Source: Thalassobaculum_A sp040219215
GTDB lineage: Bacteria; Pseudomonadota; Alphaproteobacteria; Thalassobaculales; Thalassobaculaceae
NCBI RefSeq assembly: GCF_040219215.1
Contig: NZ_JAVJSX010000033.1
Location: 1-64,000, forward strand
Length of the DNA: 64,000 nt
Reading direction: 5' to 3'
Each line of letters starts with the position of its first letter. Position 1 is the first letter of the stretch. The translations under genes and the position numbers were made by a program. The notes beneath the pieces were generated by a model. It was not told where the DNA came from, ran no database searches, and was given only the letters and a program-made list of their open reading frames with translations. Of this stretch, positions 1 to 9,769 are shown one piece after another.

Positions 1-840
1 GACGGTGACGCCGTACTCCGACGAGTTCTGTCCGGGCGCGACCGTGGCGTTGTCGACGGCCAGCAGTTCCGCCACATCGCCGTGCAGCACCGCCGACGCA
101 CCAGAGCCGGTCTCCTCGGAGATCGTGAACAGGAAATGACACTCCACCGGCAGCTTGGCGTTGCACTCGGTCAGCGCCGAAAGGACCTCCATCATCGCCG
201 CCACGCCGGCCTTGTCGTCCAGATGTCGGGCGTTAATGAATCCGGTGTCGGTCACTTCGGGCTGCGGGTCGATCGCCACGATATCGCCGACATGGAAGGC
301 CCGGGCGACCAGATCCTCTTCGCAGGAGACCCGGTCGTCGACCCGGATCTCCAGGTTGTCCCAATGGGCCGGCTGGGTCTCGATTTCGTCGTCGTAGACA
401 TGACCCGACGCCTTGAGCGGCAGGATCGTGCCGCGGCGCGGCCCGGCCTCGGTGAACACCGAAACCCTCGCACCTTCAGCAAACCGTGCCGCCCAGGTGC
501 CGATCGGCCGCACCGACAGACGTCCATTCGGCTTCAGGCGCGTTACCTGCGCGCCCAGCGTATCGACATGGCCGACCACCGCCCGGTCGGGGCTTCTGAC
601 CTCGCCCGGCAGATTGGCCCGGATCGCTCCGCGGCGGGTCAGTTCGTAGTCGATTCCCTGATCGTCCAGCCAACCGCACAGGTACCGCACGATGCTGTCG
701 GTATACCCTGACGGACTCGGTATCGCTTCAAGGTTCAGCAGATGATCGAGAATCCGCCGCCCCTCGATGGCCGACAGGGTACGGGAAGCATCACCATAGG
801 CGCGCAGTCGCTCCTCGGCGGACCTATCGAGCGGTGGCAT
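1..840 (-). CDS. M42 family metallopeptidase of the NAGGN osmoprotectant cluster (3' end outside the window)
   Basis: 280 codons are visible; the C-terminus lies beyond the left edge. In order the protein shows VVGHVDTLGAQV (first metal-binding His-x-Asp), NARHLDDKAGV (bridging Asp) and SEETGSGAS (catalytic and metal-binding Glu pair), the usual layout of dinuclear-metal M42/M20/M28 aminopeptidases. A peptidase of this type is known as a conserved companion of N-acetylglutaminylglutamine amide synthesis genes, and the upstream gene here is exactly that synthetase, which it overlaps by 17 nt. A role in turnover of the osmolyte dipeptide is inferred from context; the substrate is not shown by the sequence. 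ATG at 840 is the first start after the upstream frame. Confidence 0.85.
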   Translation of the reverse strand, partial: MPPLDRSAEERLRAYGDASRTLSAIEGRRILDHLLNLEAIPSPSGYTDSIVRYLCGWLDDQGIDYELTRRGAIRANLPGEVRSPDRAVVGHVDTLGAQVTRLKPNGRLSVRPIGTWAARFAEGARVSVFTEAGPRRGTILPLKASGHVYDDEIETQPAHWDNLEIRVDDRVSCEEDLVARAFHVGDIVAIDPQPEVTDTGFINARHLDDKAGVAAMMEVLSALTECNAKLPVECHFLFTISEETGSGASAVLHGDVAELLAVDNATVAPGQNSSEYGVTV

Positions 841-2632
841 GTCTGGTCTCCTCGGTCATTCGTTGGCCTCCAGGACGCGCGGCCCGGTCGACTGTGTGCG
901 GGAACAGCATGTCGACGAACCGTTCCGCGGTCGGCTGCGGCTCGTGATTGGCGAGACCCGGACGTTCGTTGGCTTCGACGATGACATAGTCATCGCCAGC
1001 CGGATCCGGCACCAGAAAATCGAACCCCACGAGCGGGATGCTGAGCGCGCGCGATGCCTCTTCGGCGGCCAGCGCGAGACGCGGCGACAGGATCGGCGTG
1101 ACGTCGTGGATCGTGCCGCCGGTGTGAAGGTTCGCCGTCTTGCGGACCGCCAAATGCTGCCCTGCCGGCAGCACGGAGTCGTAGCTGTACCCGGCGAGCG
1201 AAATGCATCGCTCGGTCTCGGCATCGATGGGGATGCGGCTTTCACCGCCGGTCGCGGCAGCCCGCCGCCGGCTCTGCTTTTCGATCAGCGTTCGCACTGT
1301 GGACGTACCGTCGCCCACCAGGCTTGCGGGCTTGCGGATCGCAGCCGCCACCAGTTTGTGGTCGATGACGATCAGGCGAAGATCGTCACCCGTGCAGAAC
1401 TCCTCGAGCAGAACCCGGTCGGAAACGCCATAGGCCGCATCGATCGCGCGGCGCATATCGTTGACGTCACTGATGTCGACGGCAATGCCCCGGCCCTGCT
1501 CCCCTTTGGCCGGCTTCACCACGATCCGGCCATAGGTCTCGAGAAACGCCTCATCGTCCTCGTCGTCGGTGACCTCGCGCTGCTCCGGCACACGGAAGCC
1601 CTGACGCTTCAGCAAACGGGAGGTGATTGCCTTGTCGTCGCATCGGCTGAATGCAACCGCGCTGGTCAACTCCGACAGCGATTCTCGGCAGGCGACCCGG
1701 CGACCACCATGGACCAGCGTGAACAGGCCGGCATCCTCGTCCTCGATCTCCACTCCGATGCCACGCCGACGGGCCTCGTTGATGATGATCCGGGCGTAGG
1801 GGTTGAGTTGGGCATCCGGCGCCGGGGCCGAGTAGAGCTTCTCGTTGATCGGGTTCTTGTACTTCACGCTGAACAGCGGCACCCGTTCAAAACCCAGCTT
1901 GTCGTACAGGGCGATCGCCTGCTCGTTGTCGTGCATCACCGACAGGTCGATCTGGGCCAAGCCACGTGTCTGGAAGGTCTCGATCAGATGCCGGACCAGA
2001 ACCTCACCGATCCCCGGCAGACTGGCCTGTGGATCCACCGCCAGGCACCACAGGCTCGACCCGCGCTCCGGGTCGCCGAACGACAATGCGTGATCGACGC
2101 CCGTGACGGTGCCGACGACGGCGCCCGATGCCTCGTCGATCGCGACCAGGTGCACGATTCTCCGCGACACCCGATGGTTCAGAAGAAATGCACGGCTGAC
2201 CTGGATCATCCCGCACTTGGCATAGATCTGGTTGACGGCAGCCGCGTCATCGCTGGATCGGACGCGGCGGACGAACAATCCGGGCACCCGGTCGCGGCGC
2301 GGCCGATAGCGCTGGAAGTCAAGCCTGAAGGTATGGGACGGATCCAGGAACAGCGCCTCAGGCGCTTGCGCCAGCAGCACGTGGGGGTCGCTCAGATACA
2401 CCGCGATGTCACGCTCGTCCGCCGCCTCGGCGCGGATAGCCTCGGTCAGCGCCTCGGCGGAGTCGAACGTGTGGCCGAACAGCAGCCGTCCCCAGCCGCA
2501 ATACACCACCGCGTTGTCGTCTGGCGGATCGAGATCGCCGTGCTCTGAATGACCAGGGTTCCAGGACCGCCGGACCCAGTCACGAGCCCGCGACCGGCGC
2601 TGGCGAAAGGCGGTTTGGTTGCGATCGGTCAT
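824..2632 (-). CDS. ngg: N-acetylglutaminylglutamine synthetase (GNAT + ATP-grasp)
   Basis: Makes the dipeptide core of the osmolyte N-acetylglutaminylglutamine amide in the cytoplasm. The 602-residue protein has a GNAT acetyltransferase region at about 100-260 (ALYDKLGFERVPLFSVKY near its end) followed by an ATP-grasp ligase at about 290-590: VVKPAKGEQGRGIAV, LLEEFCTGDDLRLIVID and the metal-binding EANERPGLANHEPQ. The acetyltransferase-ligase fusion is diagnostic of the family. I chose the second ATG (2632) because GGGAGA lies 9 nt upstream of it, whereas it abuts the first ATG (2641). It starts 18 nt after asnO and overlaps the M42 peptidase gene, so the three genes form one operon. Confidence 0.9.
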   Translation of the reverse strand: MTDRNQTAFRQRRSRARDWVRRSWNPGHSEHGDLDPPDDNAVVYCGWGRLLFGHTFDSAEALTEAIRAEAADERDIAVYLSDPHVLLAQAPEALFLDPSHTFRLDFQRYRPRRDRVPGLFVRRVRSSDDAAAVNQIYAKCGMIQVSRAFLLNHRVSRRIVHLVAIDEASGAVVGTVTGVDHALSFGDPERGSSLWCLAVDPQASLPGIGEVLVRHLIETFQTRGLAQIDLSVMHDNEQAIALYDKLGFERVPLFSVKYKNPINEKLYSAPAPDAQLNPYARIIINEARRRGIGVEIEDEDAGLFTLVHGGRRVACRESLSELTSAVAFSRCDDKAITSRLLKRQGFRVPEQREVTDDEDDEAFLETYGRIVVKPAKGEQGRGIAVDISDVNDMRRAIDAAYGVSDRVLLEEFCTGDDLRLIVIDHKLVAAAIRKPASLVGDGTSTVRTLIEKQSRRRAAATGGESRIPIDAETERCISLAGYSYDSVLPAGQHLAVRKTANLHTGGTIHDVTPILSPRLALAAEEASRALSIPLVGFDFLVPDPAGDDYVIVEANERPGLANHEPQPTAERFVDMLFPHTVDRAARPGGQRMTEETRHATAR

Positions 2633-2650
2633 GGTGTTCATTCTCCCGTG

Positions 2651-4426
2651 TCAGACCGCGTGAGCCTGCAGCCACGCCTCCAACAACGCCGCCTGCCACA
2701 GTTCGGATCCGCCCAGCGGGGTGATAAACGCCTCCGGATCCTGCAGCCGGCTGTCAAGCCAGGTCCGATCGAACAGTCCCCGCTCCTGCGCCCGGCGGTC
2801 GTTCAGGATATCGCGGACATGCTCGAGGGTATGGCCACGGATGTACTTCAGCGCCGGTACCGGGAAGTAGCCCTTGGGACGATCGATGACGGACGACGGC
2901 ACGACCCTGCGCGCCGCCTGCTTCAGCACGTACTTGCCGCCCTCCCCGACCTTGAACTCCGCCGGGATCCGTGCCGCCAGTTCGACCAGATCATGATCCA
3001 GGAACGGCACCCGCGCCTCGAGTCCCCAAGCCATGGTCATGTTGTCGACCCGCTTCACCGGATCGTCGACCAGCATGACATTGGTGTCGAGCCGAAGCGC
3101 CTTGTCGATGGTGCGCGCAGCACCGGGCGCGTCGAATGCGCCCTTGAGGAACGCCGCCGTGTGGTCGCCGTCGCGCATCGCCGGTCCCGCCGCCGCCAGG
3201 AATGCGTCGTGGTCGCGGTCGCGGAACAGACGGGCGTAGTCGGCAGGGCCGGTGCTGTCGTCGAGCAGCGGCGGGTACCAGTGGTAGCCCCCAAACACCT
3301 CGTCGGCCCCCTGCCCGGATTGCACCACCTTGACCCGCTTGGAGACTTCCTCGGACAGCAGGTAGAAGCCGATGCAGTCATGGCTCACCATCGGCTCCGA
3401 CATCGCGGCGATGCAGGACGGCAGCGACGGCAGCAGGCGCTGCTGGCTGTTGACCCGGATCTGGTGATGAACGGTGTCGAACTGCTTGGCGATGATGTCG
3501 GAGTAGCGGAACTCGTCGCCGACCTCGTCACCGACCGACTCGAATCCGACGGAGAACGTCTCCAGCGGCGCATCGCTCTGTTCAGCGATGAGACCGGTGA
3601 TCAGGGAGGAATCGACCCCGCCGGACAACAGAACGCCGACGGGCACGTCGGCGACCAAGCGCCGCCGCACCGCCATGCGCAGCGACTCCAGGACCCGGTC
3701 GGCCCAATCCTCGACGCCAAGTCCGCGTTCGTCGTCGCGTGTCTCGTAGGCCGGCGCCCAATAGACCCGCTCCCGGCGCTTGCCGTCCGCCTCGATCGTC
3801 AGCACCGTCGCCGGCGGCAGCTTGCGCACGCCCTTTACGATGGTGTGCGGCGCGGGGACCACCGCATGAAAATTCATGTAGTAGTTGAAGGCGACCGGAT
3901 CGATCTCCGTCGAAATGTCACCAGCCTTCAGCAGCGCCGGCAGACTGGAGGCGAATCGCAGGCCGCCCGGAACGTCGGCCAGGTACATCGGCTTGATGCC
4001 CAGCCGGTCTCGCGCCAGGGTCACCGTGCCGCTGGCCCGTTCCCAGATCGCGAAGGCGAACATACCTGCGAAGCGTTCCACGCAGGCCGCTCCCCATTTG
4101 TGGAACGCCTTGAGGATCACCTCGGTGTCGCCGTCCGAGAAGAAGCGGTATCCCGCACTCTGCAGCTCGGCCTTGAGCTCCCGATAATTGTAGATCGCAC
4201 CGTTGTAGGCGATCGTCAGGCCGAGTTCCGCGTCGACCATGGGCTGCTGGGCGCGGTCGGACAGGTCGATGATCGACAGGCGGCGGTGGGCCAATCCAAG
4301 GCCGCTCTGCACAAAAAGCCCCTCAGCATCGGGACCTCGGGACACCATGGCGTTCGCCATTACAGCAAGCCGATCGGGCGATGCGGAACGCCCGTCGAAC
4401 CGGACCTCGCCGGCCAAACCACACAT
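2651..4426 (-). CDS. asnO: N-acetylglutaminylglutamine amidotransferase (asparagine synthetase-like)
   Basis: 591 residues. The start is fixed by the class II glutaminase N-terminus MCGLAGEV: Cys2 must become residue 1, so the 28 in-frame codons upstream are excluded. N-terminal Ntn glutaminase (about 2-200, with SRGPDAEG and AYNGAIYNY) is followed by the asparagine-synthase ATP-pyrophosphatase domain with the PP-loop LLSGGVDSSLI and SGQGADEVFGGYHWY. In this operon it should amidate the terminal carboxyl of N-acetylglutaminylglutamine to give NAGGN, rather than make asparagine; that is inferred from the adjacent ngg and M42 genes. It is the first gene of the operon and follows an AT-rich leader, which suggests its own regulated promoter. 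Confidence 0.88.
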   Translation of the reverse strand: MCGLAGEVRFDGRSASPDRLAVMANAMVSRGPDAEGLFVQSGLGLAHRRLSIIDLSDRAQQPMVDAELGLTIAYNGAIYNYRELKAELQSAGYRFFSDGDTEVILKAFHKWGAACVERFAGMFAFAIWERASGTVTLARDRLGIKPMYLADVPGGLRFASSLPALLKAGDISTEIDPVAFNYYMNFHAVVPAPHTIVKGVRKLPPATVLTIEADGKRRERVYWAPAYETRDDERGLGVEDWADRVLESLRMAVRRRLVADVPVGVLLSGGVDSSLITGLIAEQSDAPLETFSVGFESVGDEVGDEFRYSDIIAKQFDTVHHQIRVNSQQRLLPSLPSCIAAMSEPMVSHDCIGFYLLSEEVSKRVKVVQSGQGADEVFGGYHWYPPLLDDSTGPADYARLFRDRDHDAFLAAAGPAMRDGDHTAAFLKGAFDAPGAARTIDKALRLDTNVMLVDDPVKRVDNMTMAWGLEARVPFLDHDLVELAARIPAEFKVGEGGKYVLKQAARRVVPSSVIDRPKGYFPVPALKYIRGHTLEHVRDILNDRRAQERGLFDRTWLDSRLQDPEAFITPLGGSELWQAALLEAWLQAHAV

Positions 4427-4705
4427 GAGACTGTTACCATTCAGTGAAAGATGACGAGTATATAGCACCTCCTCATCAAAATTGAACCCACAGATGGTAT
4501 TGCAGTACAATAATTAAGTAAAATTCATCCAATTCCGGAAAATGCACTGTAATTTATAGTAACAAAGAATCCTTATAGATACATCCCGCATCGCACTCAA
4601 ATTTACATTCTGAACAAAACACGCATCACCTAAAAACAACCCGAAATTACTTCACCATTAACACAACACCCCAGCGAGAGCTGACTGCGAGACACTGCTC
4701 AGACC
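4427..4705. promoter_or_regulatory. AT-rich leader upstream of the NAGGN operon
   Basis: 279 bases without a credible gene. The stretch 4440-4660 is strikingly AT-rich against the GC-rich surroundings. Read toward asnO (minus strand) it holds TATATA near 4460 with TTCAAT 16 nt upstream, a possible but non-consensus promoter. AGGAGG lies next to it with no ATG at a suitable distance. Because NAGGN synthesis is osmotically induced in other bacteria, this is the natural place for osmoregulated control; that is inference. It also holds the 3' flank of the neighbouring minus-strand gene's upstream partner, with no obvious promoter for the plus strand. Confidence 0.4.
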
Positions 4706-5977
4706 TCAGTTTGGCGTAACCAGCGAGCACGCAACCCCACCCGACATGCCGGCAACGACGTCGCCGGCGCCAAGCACGATCGGGGTCAACCCGGCCTCCC
4801 GCGCAATCCTGCGAAAACGCGCCACCATGTCTTCCGGCTTCTCGAAGCGGCGCTCGGGTCCATCCAGGATGACCGTCGTCGCACCGCCTGCCGAGGCGGC
4901 GGCGATGTCGACCGCCGGATCGGTTACCCGGACCGCGATACCAAGCACGCGGGAACGAAGCAGTTCGCGGGCACGCGGCAGATGCGTTCGCCCCGGCCCG
5001 TCACCCGGATCGATCACCGGCACCAGGCGCTGGCGAAGGACTGGCGGCATGGCGTCGAGAGCTGAACGGATGTTGTCGAAGTACAGCGGGTTGACGAGGC
5101 TGGTCAGCCGGATCGGCACGTAGATCGGCTTTGCCTCCTCGCCAAGCACCGGCTTGGCGAGCGCCGTCAGCTTCTCCAGCACCACGCAGTCCGTCTCGGC
5201 CCCCATCGCCGGCTGGGCCGCCGCGAAGCTCTCGTCGCGCAGAGTCGCACCGTCACCTATGCCGTGACGACGGAACACCGCCATGTCGTACCCGATGAGC
5301 TCAAATCCGTTGGCCGCCATGACCGGTCGGCGGACCACGCTCACACCCTGCTCGAGTTCACGGGCAACGCCACGCTGCTTGGCCACGTACCCCCGGTGCG
5401 CGATGTGCACGAACCGGATCAGATCCTCGATCGAGTCGATCAGCGCGCCATCGAGCACCTCGTCAAGTTCGTAGCCGAAACCTTCTGCCAGATAGCGACC
5501 ACCGGCGCCAACCTCGCCGAGGGCCGCCATCGTCGCGTCTGCAATCCGCTGGCTTCGGGCTTCGGCGTCGTCGCGGCTGATGCCGTCGAACAGGATCGCG
5601 ACGCCGTCAGGATCCATCCGCACCAGGATGTCCGATGGCCGGATCATCTGGCGAGCGACCTCCTCCGCGACCTTCAGAGCCTTCGCCGGCGACAGACCGG
5701 CACTCGTGCTGCCCTCGATCATCGCACCGACATCGATGAGTTGGACATGGCCGGCCGTCAGTCGACCGGCCTGCTCGCGCTGCCGTTTCACGGCATCACG
5801 CAGCCGGTCGCCAACCGACGCATCCGGCGACGGCACAGGTGCCGACGGTGTCCGGCGGCGTTCGACCGCTGGCACATCGGCAACGGGTTCCGCTCCGCGC
5901 CGGCTGCCGCGCCACGCGAAAATGACAGCACCGAGCGCTGTCGCGAGTACAAGCCCCAAGGCGCCGAGCCAGATCAT
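4706..5977 (-). CDS. membrane-anchored degenerate GGDEF/EAL-like protein
   Basis: 423 residues with one N-terminal membrane segment (about 1-22, MIWLGALGLVLATALGAVIF) and a Pro/Arg-rich linker. Residues about 75-185 follow the pattern of a GGDEF domain (KALKVAEEVARQM, then RPSDILVRMDPDGVAILF and AEARSQRIADA), but the GG(D/E)EF signature reads DPDGV. The remainder (about 215-415) has the spacing of an EAL domain without an EAL motif or its metal ligands. I therefore expect no cyclase or phosphodiesterase activity; a binding or scaffold role is inferred. It is transcribed divergently from the hybrid kinase, 129 nt apart, and may be functionally linked to it. The domain call is by eye and needs a profile search. 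Confidence 0.55.
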   Translation of the reverse strand: MIWLGALGLVLATALGAVIFAWRGSRRGAEPVADVPAVERRRTPSAPVPSPDASVGDRLRDAVKRQREQAGRLTAGHVQLIDVGAMIEGSTSAGLSPAKALKVAEEVARQMIRPSDILVRMDPDGVAILFDGISRDDAEARSQRIADATMAALGEVGAGGRYLAEGFGYELDEVLDGALIDSIEDLIRFVHIAHRGYVAKQRGVARELEQGVSVVRRPVMAANGFELIGYDMAVFRRHGIGDGATLRDESFAAAQPAMGAETDCVVLEKLTALAKPVLGEEAKPIYVPIRLTSLVNPLYFDNIRSALDAMPPVLRQRLVPVIDPGDGPGRTHLPRARELLRSRVLGIAVRVTDPAVDIAAASAGGATTVILDGPERRFEKPEDMVARFRRIAREAGLTPIVLGAGDVVAGMSGGVACSLVTPN

Positions 5978-6106
5978 CGACGCGCCCCCACTAGTTTTTC
6001 GTATGCGCGGCGGCAGCCCGCCGCCTCGACTTTTACCAAACCACAGGGCAGTTTAGCGCCACCCAAGCCGAGAAGACACGCCTGATGGTCGTAGGAGCAG
6101 CGCGCG

Positions 6107-9100
6107 ATGCGCATGTCGGTTCGCGTACCCCTATTGGTTGTCGGCGTCGCCCTAGCCACGGTGGGTCTGCTGACCGTCACCAACGGTTTTCGAATCGTCG
6201 ATACGATCTACGAGGAAAACCAGGAGAAACTCGTCGCGTTACGGGCATCTCGAGCAGAGACCGTCGAGCGGTACGCCAATCAGCTTGAGAACCGCGTCCG
6301 TACGATCACCAATTCAGAAACCACCCACCATGCGCTCGCCGCATTCGTGACCGCTGCAAATCGCGTGAACTTTGTCGGGGGCGACCTCGCCGCGTGGGTC
6401 CGCGACACCCAGGTCGATCGTGGGTCGCCCGATCAATCCAAGACGCGCCCGATGTCCTCCAACGATCCGATGGCGCAGTACTACGCCACCCACGACCGCT
6501 TCCACCTGTGGCTGACGGCCCTGGTCAATGGCCTCGGCATTCGCGACGTTCTGATGGTCGCACCGAACGGGCAGGTCGTGTACTCGGTCTCCAAGGGACC
6601 GGCATTCGGCACCAACCTCAACATCGGCCCCTGGTCGTCCACCGGTGCAGCCGGAGCGTTTCGGCGCGCCATTTCGCGGGACGATCCGGACCGGGTGGCA
6701 TTCGTGGATTTCAGCAACCGCAGTTGGTCCCCGCAGGACCCACTGGCGTTCGGGGCGTACGCCGCCAGGGATATGGCCGACGGTCTGCTCGGCGTCGTGG
6801 TGGTGGTGATCGGCTCGGAGGGCTTCAACGACATCGTCAGGGGCACCGCAGGCCTTGGCACGACCGGCGAAACCTACCTGGTCGGCCACGACAATCTGAT
6901 GCGCAGCGATTCCCGACATCTACCGGGCGCCGCTGTGCTCAAGCAAGCGGTACACACCGAGAGCGCCGATCGTGCGATTTCGGGGCAGTCCGGCTTCGCG
7001 ACGATCACTGGGTATCGCGGCATCGAGGTCCTCTCGGCGTATCAACCGGTCGTCGTGTTCGACAATGCCTGGGCCCTGCTCGCCGAAGTCGACGCCGCGG
7101 AAGAGTACCGTTCCGTCTACACGACCCTGCAGGAAGCCGCACTGATCGCCCTTGCGATTGCCGGACTGGCGAGCCTGGCCGGGATTCTGACCGGCCGCGC
7201 GATCACCCTGCCGGTGGTGGCGCTGCGCGATTCGATGCTTCAGTTCACCAATACCCGTCGCCCGATAACCGTCCCGGGTAGCGAGCGTCGTGACGAGATC
7301 GGCGATGCGGCACGCAGTTTCAGCGGCCTGACGGAGGAGATCACCCGGTACGTCGACGAACTCGACAGGGAACATCGGCAGGCCGAGCAATCGGCGGCGA
7401 GACTCGCGGACGAACAGGAACGCCTGCGACTGACCCTCGACCAGATGCCGGGCGGGCTGGTCATCCTCGACCGGAACCTCAACGTCCGCCTGTCCAACCG
7501 ACAGTTCACCCAGCTTTACGGCCTGCCCGATGCGTTGTCGGAAGAAGGCACCCCCATCGAGGCGCTCCTGCGTTTCCGGGCCGAGCGCGGTGACTACGGC
7601 CCCGATGCAGGCGACGATTACATCGCCCGCCGAGTCGTGGACTACCGCAGCAAAGAAGCGCGGCGGTATGAGGACACCCTGCCGGGTGGCCGTGTGGCCG
7701 CCGCAATCCGATCTCCGACGGCGGACGGCGGCGTCGTGCTGGTCGTTGCCGACGTGACCGACCTCAAGGACGCACAGGCGCGAGCCGAAGCAGCCGCGAC
7801 GGCCAAGGCGGCCTTCCTGGCCACCATGAGCCACGAGATCCGCACGCCGATGAACGGCGTGATGTCGATGGCCGAGCTGCTGGACCACACCGTCCTCGAT
7901 GGCGAGCAGCGCGGCATGACGCGCGTGATCCGGCAGTCAGCCGAAGCCCTGCTCACCGTCATCAACGACATCCTCGACTTCTCCAAGATCGAAGCCGGTC
8001 GCCTGCCGATTGAACGGGTGCCGTTCGAGCTTGGCGAGTTGGTCGAGGATGTCGCGGAGTTACTGGCGCCGCGTGCCGACGACCACGGACTGGACCTGAT
8101 CGTCGAACTGGCGTCAGACCTGCCGGAACGGGTACTTGGCGATCCGACACGGCTTCGGCAGATCCTGGTCAACCTCGGCGGCAATGCGGTCAAGTTCACC
8201 GAATCCGGAAGCGTACGGATCACCGCCCGACCTGCCGTCCCGTTTGACGGCAATACGCTTCGGCTGTGCCTGGAGGTCACCGACACCGGCATCGGGATGA
8301 CCGATGAGCAGATGACCCGGCTGTTCGAACCCTTCGCCCAGGCCGACTCCTCGACAGCCCGCCGCTTCGGCGGCACAGGACTCGGTCTGTCCATCTGCAT
8401 GCGTCTGGCGCAGTTGATGGACGGCACGATCACGGCGTCGTCCGCGCCCGACGCAGGATCGACATTCATGGTCGAACTGCCACTCGGCATCGATGATCCA
8501 GCCCCGCTTGCACCTGATGTCCCGATCGACGATGCACCGGTCGTAATGGCCGGCTTCCAGGAACCAGTACGTGGACAGGTCCTGGCCGTTCTGGCAGCAG
8601 CAGGTGTTGCTGCACCGGTGGAGTGCGACTTCGGAGACCTGGACACCACGCTCGCCGGCCAGCCCGTCAACGGCCTGCCAACCGTCGTTCTGCTCGACGG
8701 GCGTCGAACCGCCGTGCTCGACGCCATTCATCGCCTGCAGACTCAAAGCGGTTCACACCGATTGATCCTGGTTGCGCCGCGGGCGCTGGTCTCGACCCTG
8801 GACGAAGCCACCCGCCGCGGAGTGATCGCCAACCTGCGGTTGCCGGCCCGGCGTGCCGACACCTGGCGGGTGATCGCCGCAGCCCTTGGCCGCGCGACAC
8901 TGACCGACCGTTCGGCCGGCGACAGCGACACCTACACTCCGCCACCGGTCGAGGAGGCGCGGGCCGCCGGTGTCCTGATCCTGGTTGCCGAGGACAACCC
9001 GACCAATCGGCTGGTCATCGCCAAGGTACTGGGTCGCCTCGGTTACGCCCACGAGATGGCGGAGGATGGCGCCGAGGCACTGGCGCGGTGGCGTAGCGCC

Positions 9101-9760
9101 CGGTACGGGTTGATCCTCACCGATTTCCACATGCCGGAGATGGACGGCTTCCAGTTGACCGCGGCCGTCCGTGCCGATGAAGCTGCCGCCGGCAGCGACC
9201 AGCGCATCCCGATTGTTGCCCTGACCGCCGATGCGCTCGCCGGTACCGAGGAACGATGCCTGGAAGCCGGGATGGACGGATACCTGACCAAGCCGATCCG
9301 AACCGGCGCCTTGGCCGAAACCCTGGCGCGGTTCCTGCCCGGGGCATCAGCCCTGCGCCGCCTCGCCGACTCAGCAACATCCGCCCCTCCAGCCGCTGAT
9401 CCGCTCGCCGAACTCGACCGCGAGGTCTTCGACCCGCAATCCCTCGCCGAGACGTTCGGGGCCTTCGACAAGGAGGCGTTTGACTTCGTCGCGGAGTTCC
9501 GCCGGGACGTACCGGAAAAGATCGCGGGAATCATATCTGCGCTGCAACAAGGCGACCTGTTGCAGGCGCGCCACGTTGCTCACTCGTTGAAAGGGGCGGC
9601 ACGATCGGTTGGTGCAAATAGACTGGGCCAGATCGCGTCTGACGTGCAGGATGCCCTGGATCAAAACGATCCGGATACTGCTGGCTTCATGGCAGGTCTG
9701 CTTGAGCCGACACTGGATGAACTGAACCAGGCTCTGGCTTCAGTACCGCGACCGCTGTGA
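6107..9760 (+). CDS. hybrid sensor histidine kinase (Cache-HAMP-PAS-HisKA-HATPase-pseudoREC-REC-HPt)
   Basis: 1217 residues. Membrane segment about 7-27, periplasmic Cache-like sensor about 30-340, second membrane segment about 345-365, HAMP, a PAS domain near 440-560 (LDQMPGGLVILDRNLNVRLS), HisKA with phospho-acceptor His576 in MSHEIRTPMNG, and HATPase with N box LVNLGGNAVKF and GGTGLGLSI. A receiver-like segment about 800-920 lacks the acidic pocket and looks like a pseudo-receiver. A true receiver follows with Asp1006 (LILTDFHMPEMDG), then an HPt domain with His1159 (AHSLKGAARSVG). The arrangement implies an internal His-Asp-His relay to a separate regulator; the single-domain receiver 9 nt downstream is the obvious partner. 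TAGGAG lies 9 nt upstream of the ATG. The ligand is unknown. Confidence 0.92.
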   Translation: MRMSVRVPLLVVGVALATVGLLTVTNGFRIVDTIYEENQEKLVALRASRAETVERYANQLENRVRTITNSETTHHALAAFVTAANRVNFVGGDLAAWVRDTQVDRGSPDQSKTRPMSSNDPMAQYYATHDRFHLWLTALVNGLGIRDVLMVAPNGQVVYSVSKGPAFGTNLNIGPWSSTGAAGAFRRAISRDDPDRVAFVDFSNRSWSPQDPLAFGAYAARDMADGLLGVVVVVIGSEGFNDIVRGTAGLGTTGETYLVGHDNLMRSDSRHLPGAAVLKQAVHTESADRAISGQSGFATITGYRGIEVLSAYQPVVVFDNAWALLAEVDAAEEYRSVYTTLQEAALIALAIAGLASLAGILTGRAITLPVVALRDSMLQFTNTRRPITVPGSERRDEIGDAARSFSGLTEEITRYVDELDREHRQAEQSAARLADEQERLRLTLDQMPGGLVILDRNLNVRLSNRQFTQLYGLPDALSEEGTPIEALLRFRAERGDYGPDAGDDYIARRVVDYRSKEARRYEDTLPGGRVAAAIRSPTADGGVVLVVADVTDLKDAQARAEAAATAKAAFLATMSHEIRTPMNGVMSMAELLDHTVLDGEQRGMTRVIRQSAEALLTVINDILDFSKIEAGRLPIERVPFELGELVEDVAELLAPRADDHGLDLIVELASDLPERVLGDPTRLRQILVNLGGNAVKFTESGSVRITARPAVPFDGNTLRLCLEVTDTGIGMTDEQMTRLFEPFAQADSSTARRFGGTGLGLSICMRLAQLMDGTITASSAPDAGSTFMVELPLGIDDPAPLAPDVPIDDAPVVMAGFQEPVRGQVLAVLAAAGVAAPVECDFGDLDTTLAGQPVNGLPTVVLLDGRRTAVLDAIHRLQTQSGSHRLILVAPRALVSTLDEATRRGVIANLRLPARRADTWRVIAAALGRATLTDRSAGDSDTYTPPPVEEARAAGVLILVAEDNPTNRLVIAKVLGRLGYAHEMAEDGAEALARWRSARYGLILTDFHMPEMDGFQLTAAVRADEAAAGSDQRIPIVALTADALAGTEERCLEAGMDGYLTKPIRTGALAETLARFLPGASALRRLADSATSAPPAADPLAELDREVFDPQSLAETFGAFDKEAFDFVAEFRRDVPEKIAGIISALQQGDLLQARHVAHSLKGAARSVGANRLGQIASDVQDALDQNDPDTAGFMAGLLEPTLDELNQALASVPRPL

Positions 9761-9769
9761 GGACGACGA

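Noticed and set aside
839..2548. Long plus-strand open frame (about 570 codons) opposite ngg
   Set aside because: Arg/His/Gly/Asp-rich low-complexity translation with no motif, exactly opposite a strongly supported gene.
2549..4447. Long plus-strand open frame opposite asnO
   Set aside because: GC-rich antisense shadow; the opposite strand carries the complete glutaminase and synthase motifs.
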